Shown piece by piece: positions 35,901 to 42,733 of a stretch of DNA of 64,000 nucleotides. Both the position numbers and the translations under genes were made by a program. Numbering within the stretch: the stretch's first letter is position 1; every line of letters begins with the position of its first letter. Origin of the DNA: Sulfuriroseicoccus oceanibius (GTDB lineage Bacteria > Verrucomicrobiota > Verrucomicrobiia > Verrucomicrobiales > SLCJ01). The notes beneath the pieces are model-generated. The model had not been told where the DNA came from. It was given only the letters and a program-made list of their open reading frames with translations, and ran no database searches. Location: the NCBI RefSeq assembly GCF_010681825.2, contig NZ_CP066776.1, forward strand, positions 1,984,001 to 2,048,000. Reading direction: 5' to 3'.

Positions 35901-38830
35901 TGACCGATGGCGGTGGATTGACCGACACAGCAACAGTCAATGTGTCAGTGACCAACGCCAATGAGTCGCCGGTCTTCGCCAGTGATCCAATCGTGGCGGC
36001 GGACGGAACAGCGTTGGTTGCTTATACCGGCACCCTGGCTGGCAGCGCGAGCGACCCGGATGCCGGCGACACGCTGAGCTTCAGCAAGGTCTCGGGGCCA
36101 GCCTGGCTCTCGGTTGCTACTGATGGTGCGCTCTCGGGAACACCGGCTGTCAGTGATGCATGGCTCAACTCGTTCACCGTCGAGGTGAGCGATGGCAACG
36201 GCGGCACGGCTCAGGCAACCCTTCAGATCACCGTGGCGGCTACCAGCGTGGTGCTCTTCGACGACTTCGAAGGATATGACGTGGAGAACCCATCGGACTT
36301 CTCGGTTGGCGGCACGCCGACAGGAAACTGGACGGCAAGCAACACGGCGTCGAACGCGACCCGTATCTTCGACACCCCGAACTACGGCGGCACCCGCTTG
36401 TGGATCAGCAACGTCGATGGCAGCAGCATCACCAGCTCTGGTGCGACGGTTGCGGAAAACACACACTACAGCTTGTCTGCGGTGCTGTTGACCGAGACGG
36501 CAACAGCCGGGCGCACGCTGAATGCAACCTACGACGTGCTCGTCGGTCAGGATGCGGCATCGGCCACCAGTATCATTGGCGGACCACAGGCTGTGGTGAC
36601 CAATGGAGATGACTGGCAGACGCCGGATTCGAAAGATGACCATGTGTTCACCCAGAGCTTCCAGACCGGAGCGCTCAACCCGGGAGACCAGTTGTTCGTG
36701 CGCTTCACTCGCGTGGGCACTGCGGTGACTGGTGGTTGGTTTGGTGTGGACGACGTGATGGTCGACACCGTGGGCGCCAACAGCGCACCAGTAGCAAATG
36801 ACGCCACCTTCGCTGTGGCTGAAAACGAAGCGGCTGGCGCGGCTGTGGGAACCGTGACCGCAACTGATGCGGATACGGCCGATACGCTCAGCTATGCCAT
36901 CACCGCGGGTAACGACGGTGGTGAATTCGCCATCGACAGTGCGACCGGTGAGATCACCACGACCGCTGTGTTCGATTACGAAACCGCTGCCAGTTATGCA
37001 CTGACCGTGACGGTCACCGATGGCAGTGCCGCAACCGACACCGCGGCTGTGACCGTCAACGTGACCGACGTCAATGAAGCGCCGGTTGCTGAAGATAACA
37101 GCGGCAGCCTGGCGGAAGATGCGACAGTTGGTGCTGCGGTGGCAACCGTGGCGGCCAGCGACGTCGATGCCGGATCCGTGCTCAGCTACGCGATCACCGC
37201 GGGTAACGAGTCGGGTGCATTTGCAATCGATGCCGGAACTGGTGCGATCACCACGGCTGCGGCTCTCGATTTCGAGACCACTCCAAGCTACGCGTTGACC
37301 GTCACCGTGACGGATAACGGAACACCAGCACTCAGCGACACCGCTGCGGTGGCTGTGACCGTGACCAACGTCAACGAGGCACCGGTTGCCAACGATGGCA
37401 GCGGCAGCGTTGATGAAAACGTCAGCGTCGGCACCGTGGTGGCAACCGCTACCTCATCGGATGTCGATGCCGGTGACACGCTCAGCTATGCGATTACCGC
37501 TGGTAACACCGGTGGTGCGTTCGCAATCGACAGCAACAGCGGTGTGATTACCACGGCCGGAGCGATCGATTACGAAGCGGTGAGCAGTTATGCGCTGACC
37601 GTGACGGTGACAGATGCCGGTGGCTTGAGCGACACCGCTGTGGTGAACGTGAGCGTGAACGACATCAACGAAGTGACCGCGCCAGTGGTTGCGACGGGAG
37701 TTGCCAGCGCGGTGACCCAGACATCGGCCGATGTGGCCTACACCATCAGTGATGATGGAGGCGACGCACCGGCAGTGACTGTCTACTACGGTGAGACCGA
37801 CGGCGGCCAAGTGGCTGGCAACTGGAGCAACAGCATCGCCCAGGGCAACCAGGCGGCAGGAAGCTACAACGCCGCGCTTACTGGGTTGACCGCAGGCACC
37901 ACCTACTACTTCACCGTCCAGGCCAGCAACAGTGCCGGCACCGTGTGGGGCAGCAGTGGATCATTCACTACTGAAGCAGATACCTCGCCGAAGTTGGTGC
38001 GCACCACCGTCAGTGCGGTGAGCAGCAGCACGTGGACGACCGTGGATCTCGGTCAGAGCTACAACTCGGCAGTGATCGTGGCGACTCCGATCTATCCAAA
38101 CATTAGCACGCCACCAGTGGTGACCCGCATCCGCAATGTTAGCGGCAGCAGCTTCGATCTCAAGATCGACCGCGCCGACGGGCTGACCGGTGAGGTGACC
38201 ATTGATGTGTCGGTGATCGCTGTGGAGGAAGGGGTCTACACCCAGGCCACCGACGGCGTGACCATGGAAGCGGTGAAGTACACCTCGACCGTGACTGCGG
38301 AGAACAACAGCTGGGTGGCGGAAGCCCGCGCGTACCAGAACAGCTACACCAATCCGGTGGTCGTTGGTCAGGTGATGAGCGCGAACGACGCCAACTGGTC
38401 CGTGTTCTGGAGCATGGGGAGCTCGCGTCAGAACCCAGTGGATGCCTCGAACTTGAACGTAGGCAAGCACGTGGGTGAAGATCCGAATGCGACCCGCGCT
38501 GATGAGACCATTGGTTACATCGTGATCGAGTCCGGCAACGGAACGATCAACGGAGTGGCCTACGAGGCCGGGTTGGGTGCGGATAACGTGCGCGGCTTCG
38601 ATAACAGTTCGGCTCCATACACCTATGACCTGAGCGGAACGCTGGGCAGCGCGAGTGCCGCCGCCCTGAGTATCTCGGGTATGGACGGTGGTGACGGTGC
38701 ATGGGCGGTGCTCTCGGGTGCGAATCCGATCACGCCGACAGTGCTTGGCCTGCACGCCCTCGAAGATCAGATGGGCGACAGCGATCAGAGGCACACCACT
38801 ACGCAAGTAGGATACCTCGTGTTCGAGTAA
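29936..38830 (+). CDS. Giant secreted/surface protein: DUF6288 + PA14, LamG, cadherin and FN3 domains
   Basis: About 2,964 residues from the ATG that opens a signal sequence (MSVFRSAVRGIVSASVMASA, cleavage near LHA/SND). A PDZ-like stretch (DAGSPAEAAGLQVGDYI) leads into a DUF6288-type alpha-rich region (about 30,400-31,500). Next are PA14 (31,805-32,300), an Ig-like domain (to 32,545), a second PA14 (32,570-33,060), a cadherin repeat, LamG-like, cadherin, LamG-like, then four cadherin repeats (34,790-35,960). A CADG-like domain (to 36,240), a beta-sandwich domain, three cadherins (36,780-37,675), an FN3 domain and a 285-residue C-terminal domain (KLVRTTVSAVSSSTW) complete it. Cadherin repeats end in the DxNEAPVA calcium motif. 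It is probably a Ca-stabilised adhesin or carbohydrate-binding surface protein. No PEP-CTERM, LPXTG or other sorting signal is visible at the C-terminus. Confidence 0.88.
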   Translation: MSVFRSAVRGIVSASVMASACSVGTLHASNDNDWWFMGPVGGKFQVQAGQPYVVVRAVDAGSPAEAAGLQVGDYIMGAYGRNFLTTGGSTAGYKGAPQGLAEAIERAEASDGQMELTVLRPGVGAVDLTVSLPVAGAFGAAYPLGSTKFDSIYQEAASEIHSHVTGSSDANMGYMTGFYGLVLIADPNWNDTTGAKPYRLSVDKLKDRCVTLINNAILVPAEETNMDGTPNDGSENDSDPNDNNYVGPGLENWDLSVSAMYLAEYRKKTGDTSVDAAVQRAADALANRIQTWQQPPYGGNNGPTKVGLMGHGGVVGDYPHIGYSGINIINAHAMAALAMLEQAGATVDDTKMQASWNWVKGTTTLNNGADDGNIGYAWQQGGYDSGGRTAGVAYAMSVYGGLNQSDQGVLTRMKDYLSRQWQRMQHTHAYTVGGNQFYQFVLPYLPDRDQRFIMENQRMFYHFHRKVDGTLGYFGGRENNGGDGYVNTYRVALTNVGIAQAVASGGLTTIAPLDNTRIHAEFQSPFLTWPTLDARKVELDTQSQAFTVDITDYQGTSLQPADYTATWTHVSGPGTATFTSANTPSTTVNFPQDGTYRIQLEVVKGSYTLTEPIDVVVDTSVDPIGYVLGKARQRIYTGISGLAVSDLTGSANYPDSPNATGTLTALDSSGIGDSLGQRISGYLVAPSSGAYTFYVAADDSAEFRLNSAGTDPAGASTICSVNSWVSQYNWTANASQTSSAVTLTEGQMYYYEVLHKEGGGGDHVAVAWTGPGIASPTVISGDVLAVADTVSIVAQPEAQTTTLGGSVSFDISVEGDGPFIYEWISGSTSFGVGSSSSLSLENVGAGHAGDYYCVVTYPGGSLTSATTTLTITDAGILAGGGLWRDQFDGIGGGAITDLTGNSNYPRFPSSGGVITNAESASGIADSYGARWTGWVRPDVTGTYYFYITSDDASQLWLSTDDQPANKVQIASVGGYTGARSWSSGGQSVAISLVAGERYYIEVLHKEGGGGDHCAVAWRKPGDAVPANGSAPIPSQYLEYFTGGVQGSSVTMPPTFGSTSYAMSVAENSGVGVSVGTVSATDAGGNTPLTYSITAGNTGSMFAIDSSTGEITTAGDPDYESLDSYSLTVRATNTLGESGQATVNVAVLNRLDGTGSWEVGVDEGTPVALKYATGLAGNTTASVDLSAISGDATYEFLVDAEDNGQAALNVLAANGWSLRFEQWNNTARLGITQSGVADWQFTAESGQSLVSPYGRQVHMVYVVDTTAGETRLYVDSVLVGRLNRTPNLANAAATLGDTGMRNDAEPGILGFAAYNSALDATEIQAHYDDWRGDVPNAAPVADDATFALDEQQVAGTVVGTVTASDTNAGDALTFAITSGDPAGDFVIDAVTGEITTAAELNYDLATQYVLGVTVTDINGLSDIATVTVNVNNLPGGVSDWELAVDAGATVLHKRTASVPGNSTVNVDLSAISGDATYEFVVDSVNYGQVWGNLLAANGWQLRNEQWNNTNELGATLSGNADWRLTAETGQSVATPYGRVAHITYVVDTTAGELRAYVDGVLVGRLSQQPNLSNAAAVLGSANVRNDSEPGILVFAAYNSALDAAEIAAHSDAWFGNEPANAAPTANDGSFSVAENQPAGTAVGTVSATDPNAGDVLSYAITAGNAGGEFAIDAATGAITTTAALDYEAASVYALTVTVTDSGALSDTAAITVTVTDENEAPVATGGSSSLPENVIAGSAVATVAVSDVDAGDSASFAITSGNTGGAFAVDAAGNITTATALDYETTSSYALVVTVTDNGGLTDTAALNVNVTNVNEAPVATDGSGSLAEDATVGSAVATVAVSDPDAGDSASFAITSGNTGGAFAIDTAGNITTATALDYETTSSYALVVTVTDGGGLTDTAAVNVSVTNVNEAPVASDGSGSVAEDATVGTAVATVAVSDPDAGDSASFAITSGNTGGAFAIDAVTGAITTAAALDYETTNSYTLGVSVTDGGGLTDTATVNVSVTNANESPVFASDPIVAADGTALVAYTGTLAGSASDPDAGDTLSFSKVSGPAWLSVATDGALSGTPAVSDAWLNSFTVEVSDGNGGTAQATLQITVAATSVVLFDDFEGYDVENPSDFSVGGTPTGNWTASNTASNATRIFDTPNYGGTRLWISNVDGSSITSSGATVAENTHYSLSAVLLTETATAGRTLNATYDVLVGQDAASATSIIGGPQAVVTNGDDWQTPDSKDDHVFTQSFQTGALNPGDQLFVRFTRVGTAVTGGWFGVDDVMVDTVGANSAPVANDATFAVAENEAAGAAVGTVTATDADTADTLSYAITAGNDGGEFAIDSATGEITTTAVFDYETAASYALTVTVTDGSAATDTAAVTVNVTDVNEAPVAEDNSGSLAEDATVGAAVATVAASDVDAGSVLSYAITAGNESGAFAIDAGTGAITTAAALDFETTPSYALTVTVTDNGTPALSDTAAVAVTVTNVNEAPVANDGSGSVDENVSVGTVVATATSSDVDAGDTLSYAITAGNTGGAFAIDSNSGVITTAGAIDYEAVSSYALTVTVTDAGGLSDTAVVNVSVNDINEVTAPVVATGVASAVTQTSADVAYTISDDGGDAPAVTVYYGETDGGQVAGNWSNSIAQGNQAAGSYNAALTGLTAGTTYYFTVQASNSAGTVWGSSGSFTTEADTSPKLVRTTVSAVSSSTWTTVDLGQSYNSAVIVATPIYPNISTPPVVTRIRNVSGSSFDLKIDRADGLTGEVTIDVSVIAVEEGVYTQATDGVTMEAVKYTSTVTAENNSWVAEARAYQNSYTNPVVVGQVMSANDANWSVFWSMGSSRQNPVDASNLNVGKHVGEDPNATRADETIGYIVIESGNGTINGVAYEAGLGADNVRGFDNSSAPYTYDLSGTLGSASAAALSISGMDGGDGAWAVLSGANPITPTVLGLHALEDQMGDSDQRHTTTQVGYLVFE
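35098..35970 (+). repeat. Three near-identical 291-bp cadherin units inside the giant gene
   Basis: Units begin at 35098, 35389 and 35680 (exact 291-bp steps, 97 codons) and share long identical blocks such as GACAGCGC and TTCGCCATCACCAG. The similarity at DNA level implies recent duplication or conversion within the array, unlike the more diverged repeats on either side. Confidence 0.85.
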
Positions 38831-38855
38831 TCCATTACGCTAGCAGCGAAACCTT

Positions 38856-38893
38856 AATCACCCGTCACTGGAGCGATCCAGTGGCGGGTGATT
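38856..38893 (+). terminator. Terminator of the giant gene
   Basis: AATCACCCGTCACTGGA pairs with TCCAGTGGCGGGTGATT (one G-T pair) around GCGA, then GTTTATG. It begins 26 bp after the stop codon. Confidence 0.85.
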
Positions 38894-39300
38894 GTTTATG
38901 AGCGGGGCGACTGGTGGTGGCTTTTTGGGAACCGCAGATGGCGCTGATTTGCGCGGAAGGGGGATGACGGTGTTTCGAGTGGAGTGACGGTGTCCTCAAC
39001 GTCGGGTGAAGTGCGCGGTTAGCGATAGGGGGGGGAGAGGTCGCTGCGCTCCGGCCTGGATGTCGACGAGGACGTCGAGCCTCCAAAAATGTGACGGACT
39101 GCGACTGGCGTGACGGTGTCCCCACCGTCGGCAGTGGGTGGCGAGCGTCGAGCGCTTTGGCGGGACGTGGCATTTGGTTGCCGCGAAGTTGAGTCTGCTG
39201 GCCAAAGCGGCTGGAAAGGTTGGGCGCAAATGGTTCTGCGGCCACCGTCCTTCGGTGTTGATGTGCTTCAGCGATGGTTAGAAATCGCTGAGCCGTGAGT
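38894..39300. repeat. Dispersed hairpin repeats
   Basis: It holds a GTGACGGTGTCCTCAACGTC element near 38985, a run of eight Gs near 39027, a GTCGACGAGGACGTCGAGCC hairpin near 39063 and GTGACGGTGTCCCCACCGTC near 39112. These match the families at 5.9-7.6 kb and 12.2 kb. No gene is supported. Confidence 0.7.
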
Positions 39301-39445
39301 GAAACGACGAGCCCGCGTGGTCGCTGAAGCCGTGCGGGATTTGTTGTGCCCAGAAGGTGTGGTGATCCGGGCGAAACCGCGTGGAATCGGTCCATTTGAG
39401 GGAGAATCTGCGGGAATTGGCGGAGGCGGAGTGAAATGGCTTGCC

Positions 39446-39640
39446 GATGAGCTGCCGGGTGCGCAGAGTATCGCGGATGGTTAGAAATGATGCGTGTCCC
39501 GGTTTTACAAGCAGATGAGCTGTCGGGTGTGCAGGGTGTCGCAGATGGTTAGAAATGATGCATGTCCCGGTTTTACAAGCAGATGAGCTGTCGGGTGTGC
39601 AGGGTGTTGCAGATGGTTAGAAATTATGCGTGTCTCGGTT
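39446..39640. repeat. 68-bp tandem repeat, about 2.9 copies
   Basis: TTAGAAATGATG/TTAGAAATTATG recurs at 39481, 39549 and 39617 (exact 68-bp steps), with GATGAGCTGTCGGGTGTGCAG and GTCCCGGTTTTA in each unit. A degenerate partial unit leads in. It borders the AT-richer island that starts near 39,660. Confidence 0.88.
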
Positions 39641-39766
39641 TTAAACGTGCTGCATAAAGCCTGCGGGATGCCCGATCTTCATTATCTCTGGCTCAAAATG
39701 CGTCAGATCTCACTGCAGAGATGACGGAGATCCAAAACATTTTGGTTGAAAACGCGGCTCCCCGGA

Positions 39767-40594
39767 CTACTCAACTATTTTCACTCGTTCCATCCTCTTG
39801 ATTGCAAATACTCGATCAGCCCGCCTGAGGTAGCAATACCCTTCCACACACAGAGAGTACCCCACCTGCTTTAGGCCAGTCGGCTTAATCGAGCGCTTAC
39901 TCCTCGTCCCATCGCGTTTGGAGTAACTAAAAGCAATTACTAAGCTCTCAGATACAGCGTATGTAATGAGCTCCAACCGATCAGAAAAAGCCGGCCTATT
40001 TACAGGGGGAATGTATTTACCACCAGTTGACACATCTCTCCCACCGTGTGCCTGACTATGGCACCTCACACATAAATATTCTAGGTTGTCGAGTCGATGA
40101 CTCCCCCCACGAGACACGGGAACAGTGTGATGAACATGTTTCTCAACGTTCACCTTCATGCACTTTTGGCAAAAATTTCCTAACTGATCGACCAATAAAC
40201 GTTTCCTATCCTCCCAATCAGGAGGAGTCTCAGGCCAATAATCATATAAATACTCTATAAGGTCCCGGAAAGACTGAGCTTCACGGTTAAGGACCTTTAT
40301 CTGCCAAGGTATATCATTTAATCTGCCTCTATAGAAACTCTCATCTAGCCCCCCCCAACCCCAAAGAACCTTCAGCTTATATTTAAAGGTGCTTATCTCT
40401 GCAATCTTTGCTTCTGCTTCACGCTTCTCCGCACTTAGTGCTGCAATCTGCCTCGACGCTTCAGATAGAGACCACAACAAACGATTGAAGCATTCAATAT
40501 GATATTGGACTCCATTTGTCAGGACTTTGCTACCACAACTGGAGCACCCGTCCCTACAAATTACACATATTTGATCACCCAACAGGTCAGTCAT
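39767..40594 (-). CDS. Zinc-ribbon/coiled-coil/HNH nuclease with C-terminal WYL-like domain
   Basis: 275 residues. The N-terminus is a LIM-like zinc site (Cys10, 13, 17, 20, His32, Cys35). A charged helix follows (about 42-75). The HNH core has CQKC at 142-145, HVHHTVPVSRGG with His155/156, Asn170, and LCVRCHSQAH with two more zinc cysteines. Residues about 205-275 fit a WYL-like ligand-sensing fold (SLVIAFSYSKRDGT ... IKPTGL ... RVFAIKRMERV). HNH domains cut or nick DNA or RNA; WYL domains act as sensors and are common in phage-defence regulators. The gene is AT-richer than its surroundings and lies in a repeat-bordered island. Defence is a reasonable guess, not shown. Confidence 0.78.
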   Translation of the reverse strand: MTDLLGDQICVICRDGCSSCGSKVLTNGVQYHIECFNRLLWSLSEASRQIAALSAEKREAEAKIAEISTFKYKLKVLWGWGGLDESFYRGRLNDIPWQIKVLNREAQSFRDLIEYLYDYWPETPPDWEDRKRLLVDQLGNFCQKCMKVNVEKHVHHTVPVSRGGSHRLDNLEYLCVRCHSQAHGGRDVSTGGKYIPPVNRPAFSDRLELITYAVSESLVIAFSYSKRDGTRSKRSIKPTGLKQVGYSLCVEGYCYLRRADRVFAIKRMERVKIVE

Positions 40595-40770
40595 ATTTTA
40601 CTTAGATGTGAAGTGCCCCCGCTGAGGGGGGGGAGGGGGGGATGCGCGAAGTTCGGAGAGATCATTACTCTCACCTTCGTGATCTCCCGGGTTGCTGCGG
40701 GGGCGTTAACCGTGCTCGAAAGTGTTGAAGCCTCCACCGAAGCCAGCGGAGGTGCATTACGCTTAAAGAT
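40595..40770. other. Short spacer with G8-A-G7 tract
   Basis: Upstream of the HNH gene lies CCCCCGCTGA followed by G8, A and G7 (about 40626-40641), then a GCCTCC...GGAGGT hairpin near 40731-40755. The G tracts could form a four-stranded structure in the promoter. No gene is seen. Confidence 0.45.
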
Positions 40771-41304
40771 TTACCGTGGGAGTTTGATTTCCGAGGAAAT
40801 CTTTTGAGCAAAATGTGGCTGACGGAATCTTGGGCACACCACAGTAACCTCTATGCAGATTCCCTCAAGGGCGCGCATGGCAACAGTGACGTACCGCCCC
40901 GGCTTGGTTTTTGGTAAGTAGAAGCTCTTGATGGTGTTGAAGCCCGACATTTGGACGGTTCTCTTATGTGTCTTTATCGAGCCCTTCGTGTACCCTCCCC
41001 TGCCGAGCTTGTGCTCAAGCATCAAGTCGTGCAGCTTACTAGCGTCCTCCGGCTTCTCGTTGATTGCAGGTCCGTTGAACACCTTGATAGCCACGAACTT
41101 GTCCCATTTCCCGTCACCGGTCCAGTATGTTGCAGTCTCAAGTACCGCGCCGCCTTTAGTTTCAGTGCTTACCCTAGTCGGGGTGGGCGATTGAAGCTCA
41201 ATGCCTGACACGGGGAATTTGATGGTATGCTCACCGGCAAAGGCTGAGACGATGCCCCCAAGAGTGAGAACGATAGCGATGGCGACGGGGAGTACTATTT
41301 TCAT
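40771..41304 (-). CDS. Secreted protein of unknown function
   Basis: 177 residues from MKIVLPVAIAIVLTLGGIVS, a signal peptide cleaved near AFA/GEH; ten further codons upstream are open but non-signal-like. The mature part is small and mixed: FPVSGIELQSPTPTR, KWDKFVAIKVFNGP, then basic GRGGYTKGSIKTHKRTVQM. It shows no known motif. It lies on the same strand as, and 176 bp upstream of, the HNH/WYL gene; a shared transcript is possible. Confidence 0.6.
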   Translation of the reverse strand: MKIVLPVAIAIVLTLGGIVSAFAGEHTIKFPVSGIELQSPTPTRVSTETKGGAVLETATYWTGDGKWDKFVAIKVFNGPAINEKPEDASKLHDLMLEHKLGRGGYTKGSIKTHKRTVQMSGFNTIKSFYLPKTKPGRYVTVAMRALEGICIEVTVVCPRFRQPHFAQKISSEIKLPR

Positions 41305-41869
41305 GGGCTGCCAGACTACGCCGAAGGACCACACAAGGCAAGGTTAACGATACCACGTGTGGGATGCATGGTAAATATGGCTGAGCAAGAGCCAAACTCC
41401 GTTTAATCTAATAGCAATCGCAACATTACTGTACATAGCCCTACCCACAGCACCTACCCAGCGTTTTGCACTTTTTCGCCAGCAAACACACCAATCCCTT
41501 TACCTCGACGGGTGTAGAAGCCACGTAAACCGCCCCTACGGCTAGACAAACGAAGAAACCGATACAGGCATTTTCGGGGATCAGTAGCGTGGGTTGTGCT
41601 TGTTTGTTAGCATCGGTGTGCCAGTGGGTTGTGAACGTTTTGCAGGGGTGCTGTTGGCCGTCTGGAATCGGGATTTTGGTGTTTGTTTTGTGTTAGGTTG
41701 ATTTTGGGGGGGCGTGAGTTGCATTCTTTTTGTCTGGCATAAACTAACATCTGATAAATTCTGGACAGGATTCCGATCCTCCTCATAATCAAAGGCCTCG
41801 AAACCCAAAAAAAGAGTTATCGATAATCTAAATACTGAATCGAATCAGGCGAGCCAACAAGATTGGCCG
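41305..41869. other. Non-coding, AT-richer region before proB
   Basis: No credible gene: short open frames here lack coding signs. It contains several T- and A-rich blocks, a G7 run near 41705, TTGCATTCTTTTTG and TAAACTAACATCTG near 41720-41755 as a possible promoter, and a run of seven As near 41807. The proB frame is already open from 41789. Confidence 0.5.
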
Positions 41870-42703
41870 ATCGAAAAAACCGTTCACGCCGACCGGATTG
41901 TCATCAAGATTGGCACCGGCGTGCTTACAGGTGATGATAGCGTGGTTCTGGATGAGCCCGCGTTTCTTGAAATCGCCCGGGCGGTTGCTCAACTTAAGAG
42001 CTTTGGCTTCAAGGTCATTCTGGTTTCCAGTGGTGCGGTTGGAGCGGGGGTCACTGAGTTTGGTTTGAAGAAGCGGCCGGACACGGTGGCCGAGACCCAG
42101 GCATTTGCTGCAATTGGTCAGTCCAATCTGTTGTCTCTCTACCGTCAGCACCTCAGTACGTGGGATCTTCACGTGGGGCAGATGTTGCTAACTTACTCGG
42201 ATTTGAAGTCCGAGAAACGCAGGGCCCGTGTGATGCGCACGTTGGAAGCGTTGCTTGAGATGGACTCTGTGATTCCTATCATCAACGAGAACGACACGGT
42301 GGCTCCTGAGCATGAGAAGTTTGATGGTAATGACATTGTGGCTGCAAACATGGCGGCGCTTTGTGGTGCCAGCCGCTTGCTAATGCTGACGACTGTCGAC
42401 GGATTGCTTGCGCGTAACGACGATGGCAGTCAGAAGCTGGTACGTGAGGTACACGACGTGGAGGAGGCCCTGGCATTGGTGGAGGAGTCCAAGGGGACGC
42501 TCTCGGTGGGGGGGATGGCGAGTAAGCTGGACGCGGTACAATTTGCGCTCAATCACGGGGTTGAGACGTTTATTGCCAATGGCAAGCATGCGAGCCAGAT
42601 CCCGGCTTTGATCGCGGGGGACTATACCAAGCGGACGCGTTTCCAGCCGGACTTCGAGCCGGAAATGACCTCCGAAGAGCCGGCTATCACTGCATTGCCA
42701 TAA
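41870..42703 (+). CDS. proB: Glutamate 5-kinase, no canonical start codon found
   Basis: It phosphorylates glutamate to gamma-glutamyl phosphate, the first step of proline synthesis. The conserved N-terminus VHADRIVIKIGTGVLT is encoded before any in-frame ATG, GTG or TTG. The first such codon (GTG 41921) would delete the Lys-containing IKIGT strand. The frame is open back to 41789, so initiation must use a rare codon (an ATC at 41870 or 41819) or a frameshift/sequence error exists upstream. Inside are VLVSSGAVGAGVTEFG-like (VILVSSGAVGAG), NENDTVAPE, NDIVAANMAALCGASRLLMLT and GGMASKLDA. It lacks the C-terminal PUA domain, as in the short ProB group. It is followed 30 bp later by proA. Confidence 0.85.
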   Translation: MEKTVHADRIVIKIGTGVLTGDDSVVLDEPAFLEIARAVAQLKSFGFKVILVSSGAVGAGVTEFGLKKRPDTVAETQAFAAIGQSNLLSLYRQHLSTWDLHVGQMLLTYSDLKSEKRRARVMRTLEALLEMDSVIPIINENDTVAPEHEKFDGNDIVAANMAALCGASRLLMLTTVDGLLARNDDGSQKLVREVHDVEEALALVEESKGTLSVGGMASKLDAVQFALNHGVETFIANGKHASQIPALIAGDYTKRTRFQPDFEPEMTSEEPAITALP

Positions 42704-42733
42704 CAAGGACAATCGAACCAGCGAAAGAATACG

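Noticed and set aside
38700-38830. PEP-CTERM or LPXTG sorting signal on the giant protein
   Set aside because: The C-terminus ends in polar residues (TTTQVGYLVFE) with no hydrophobic helix or basic tail.
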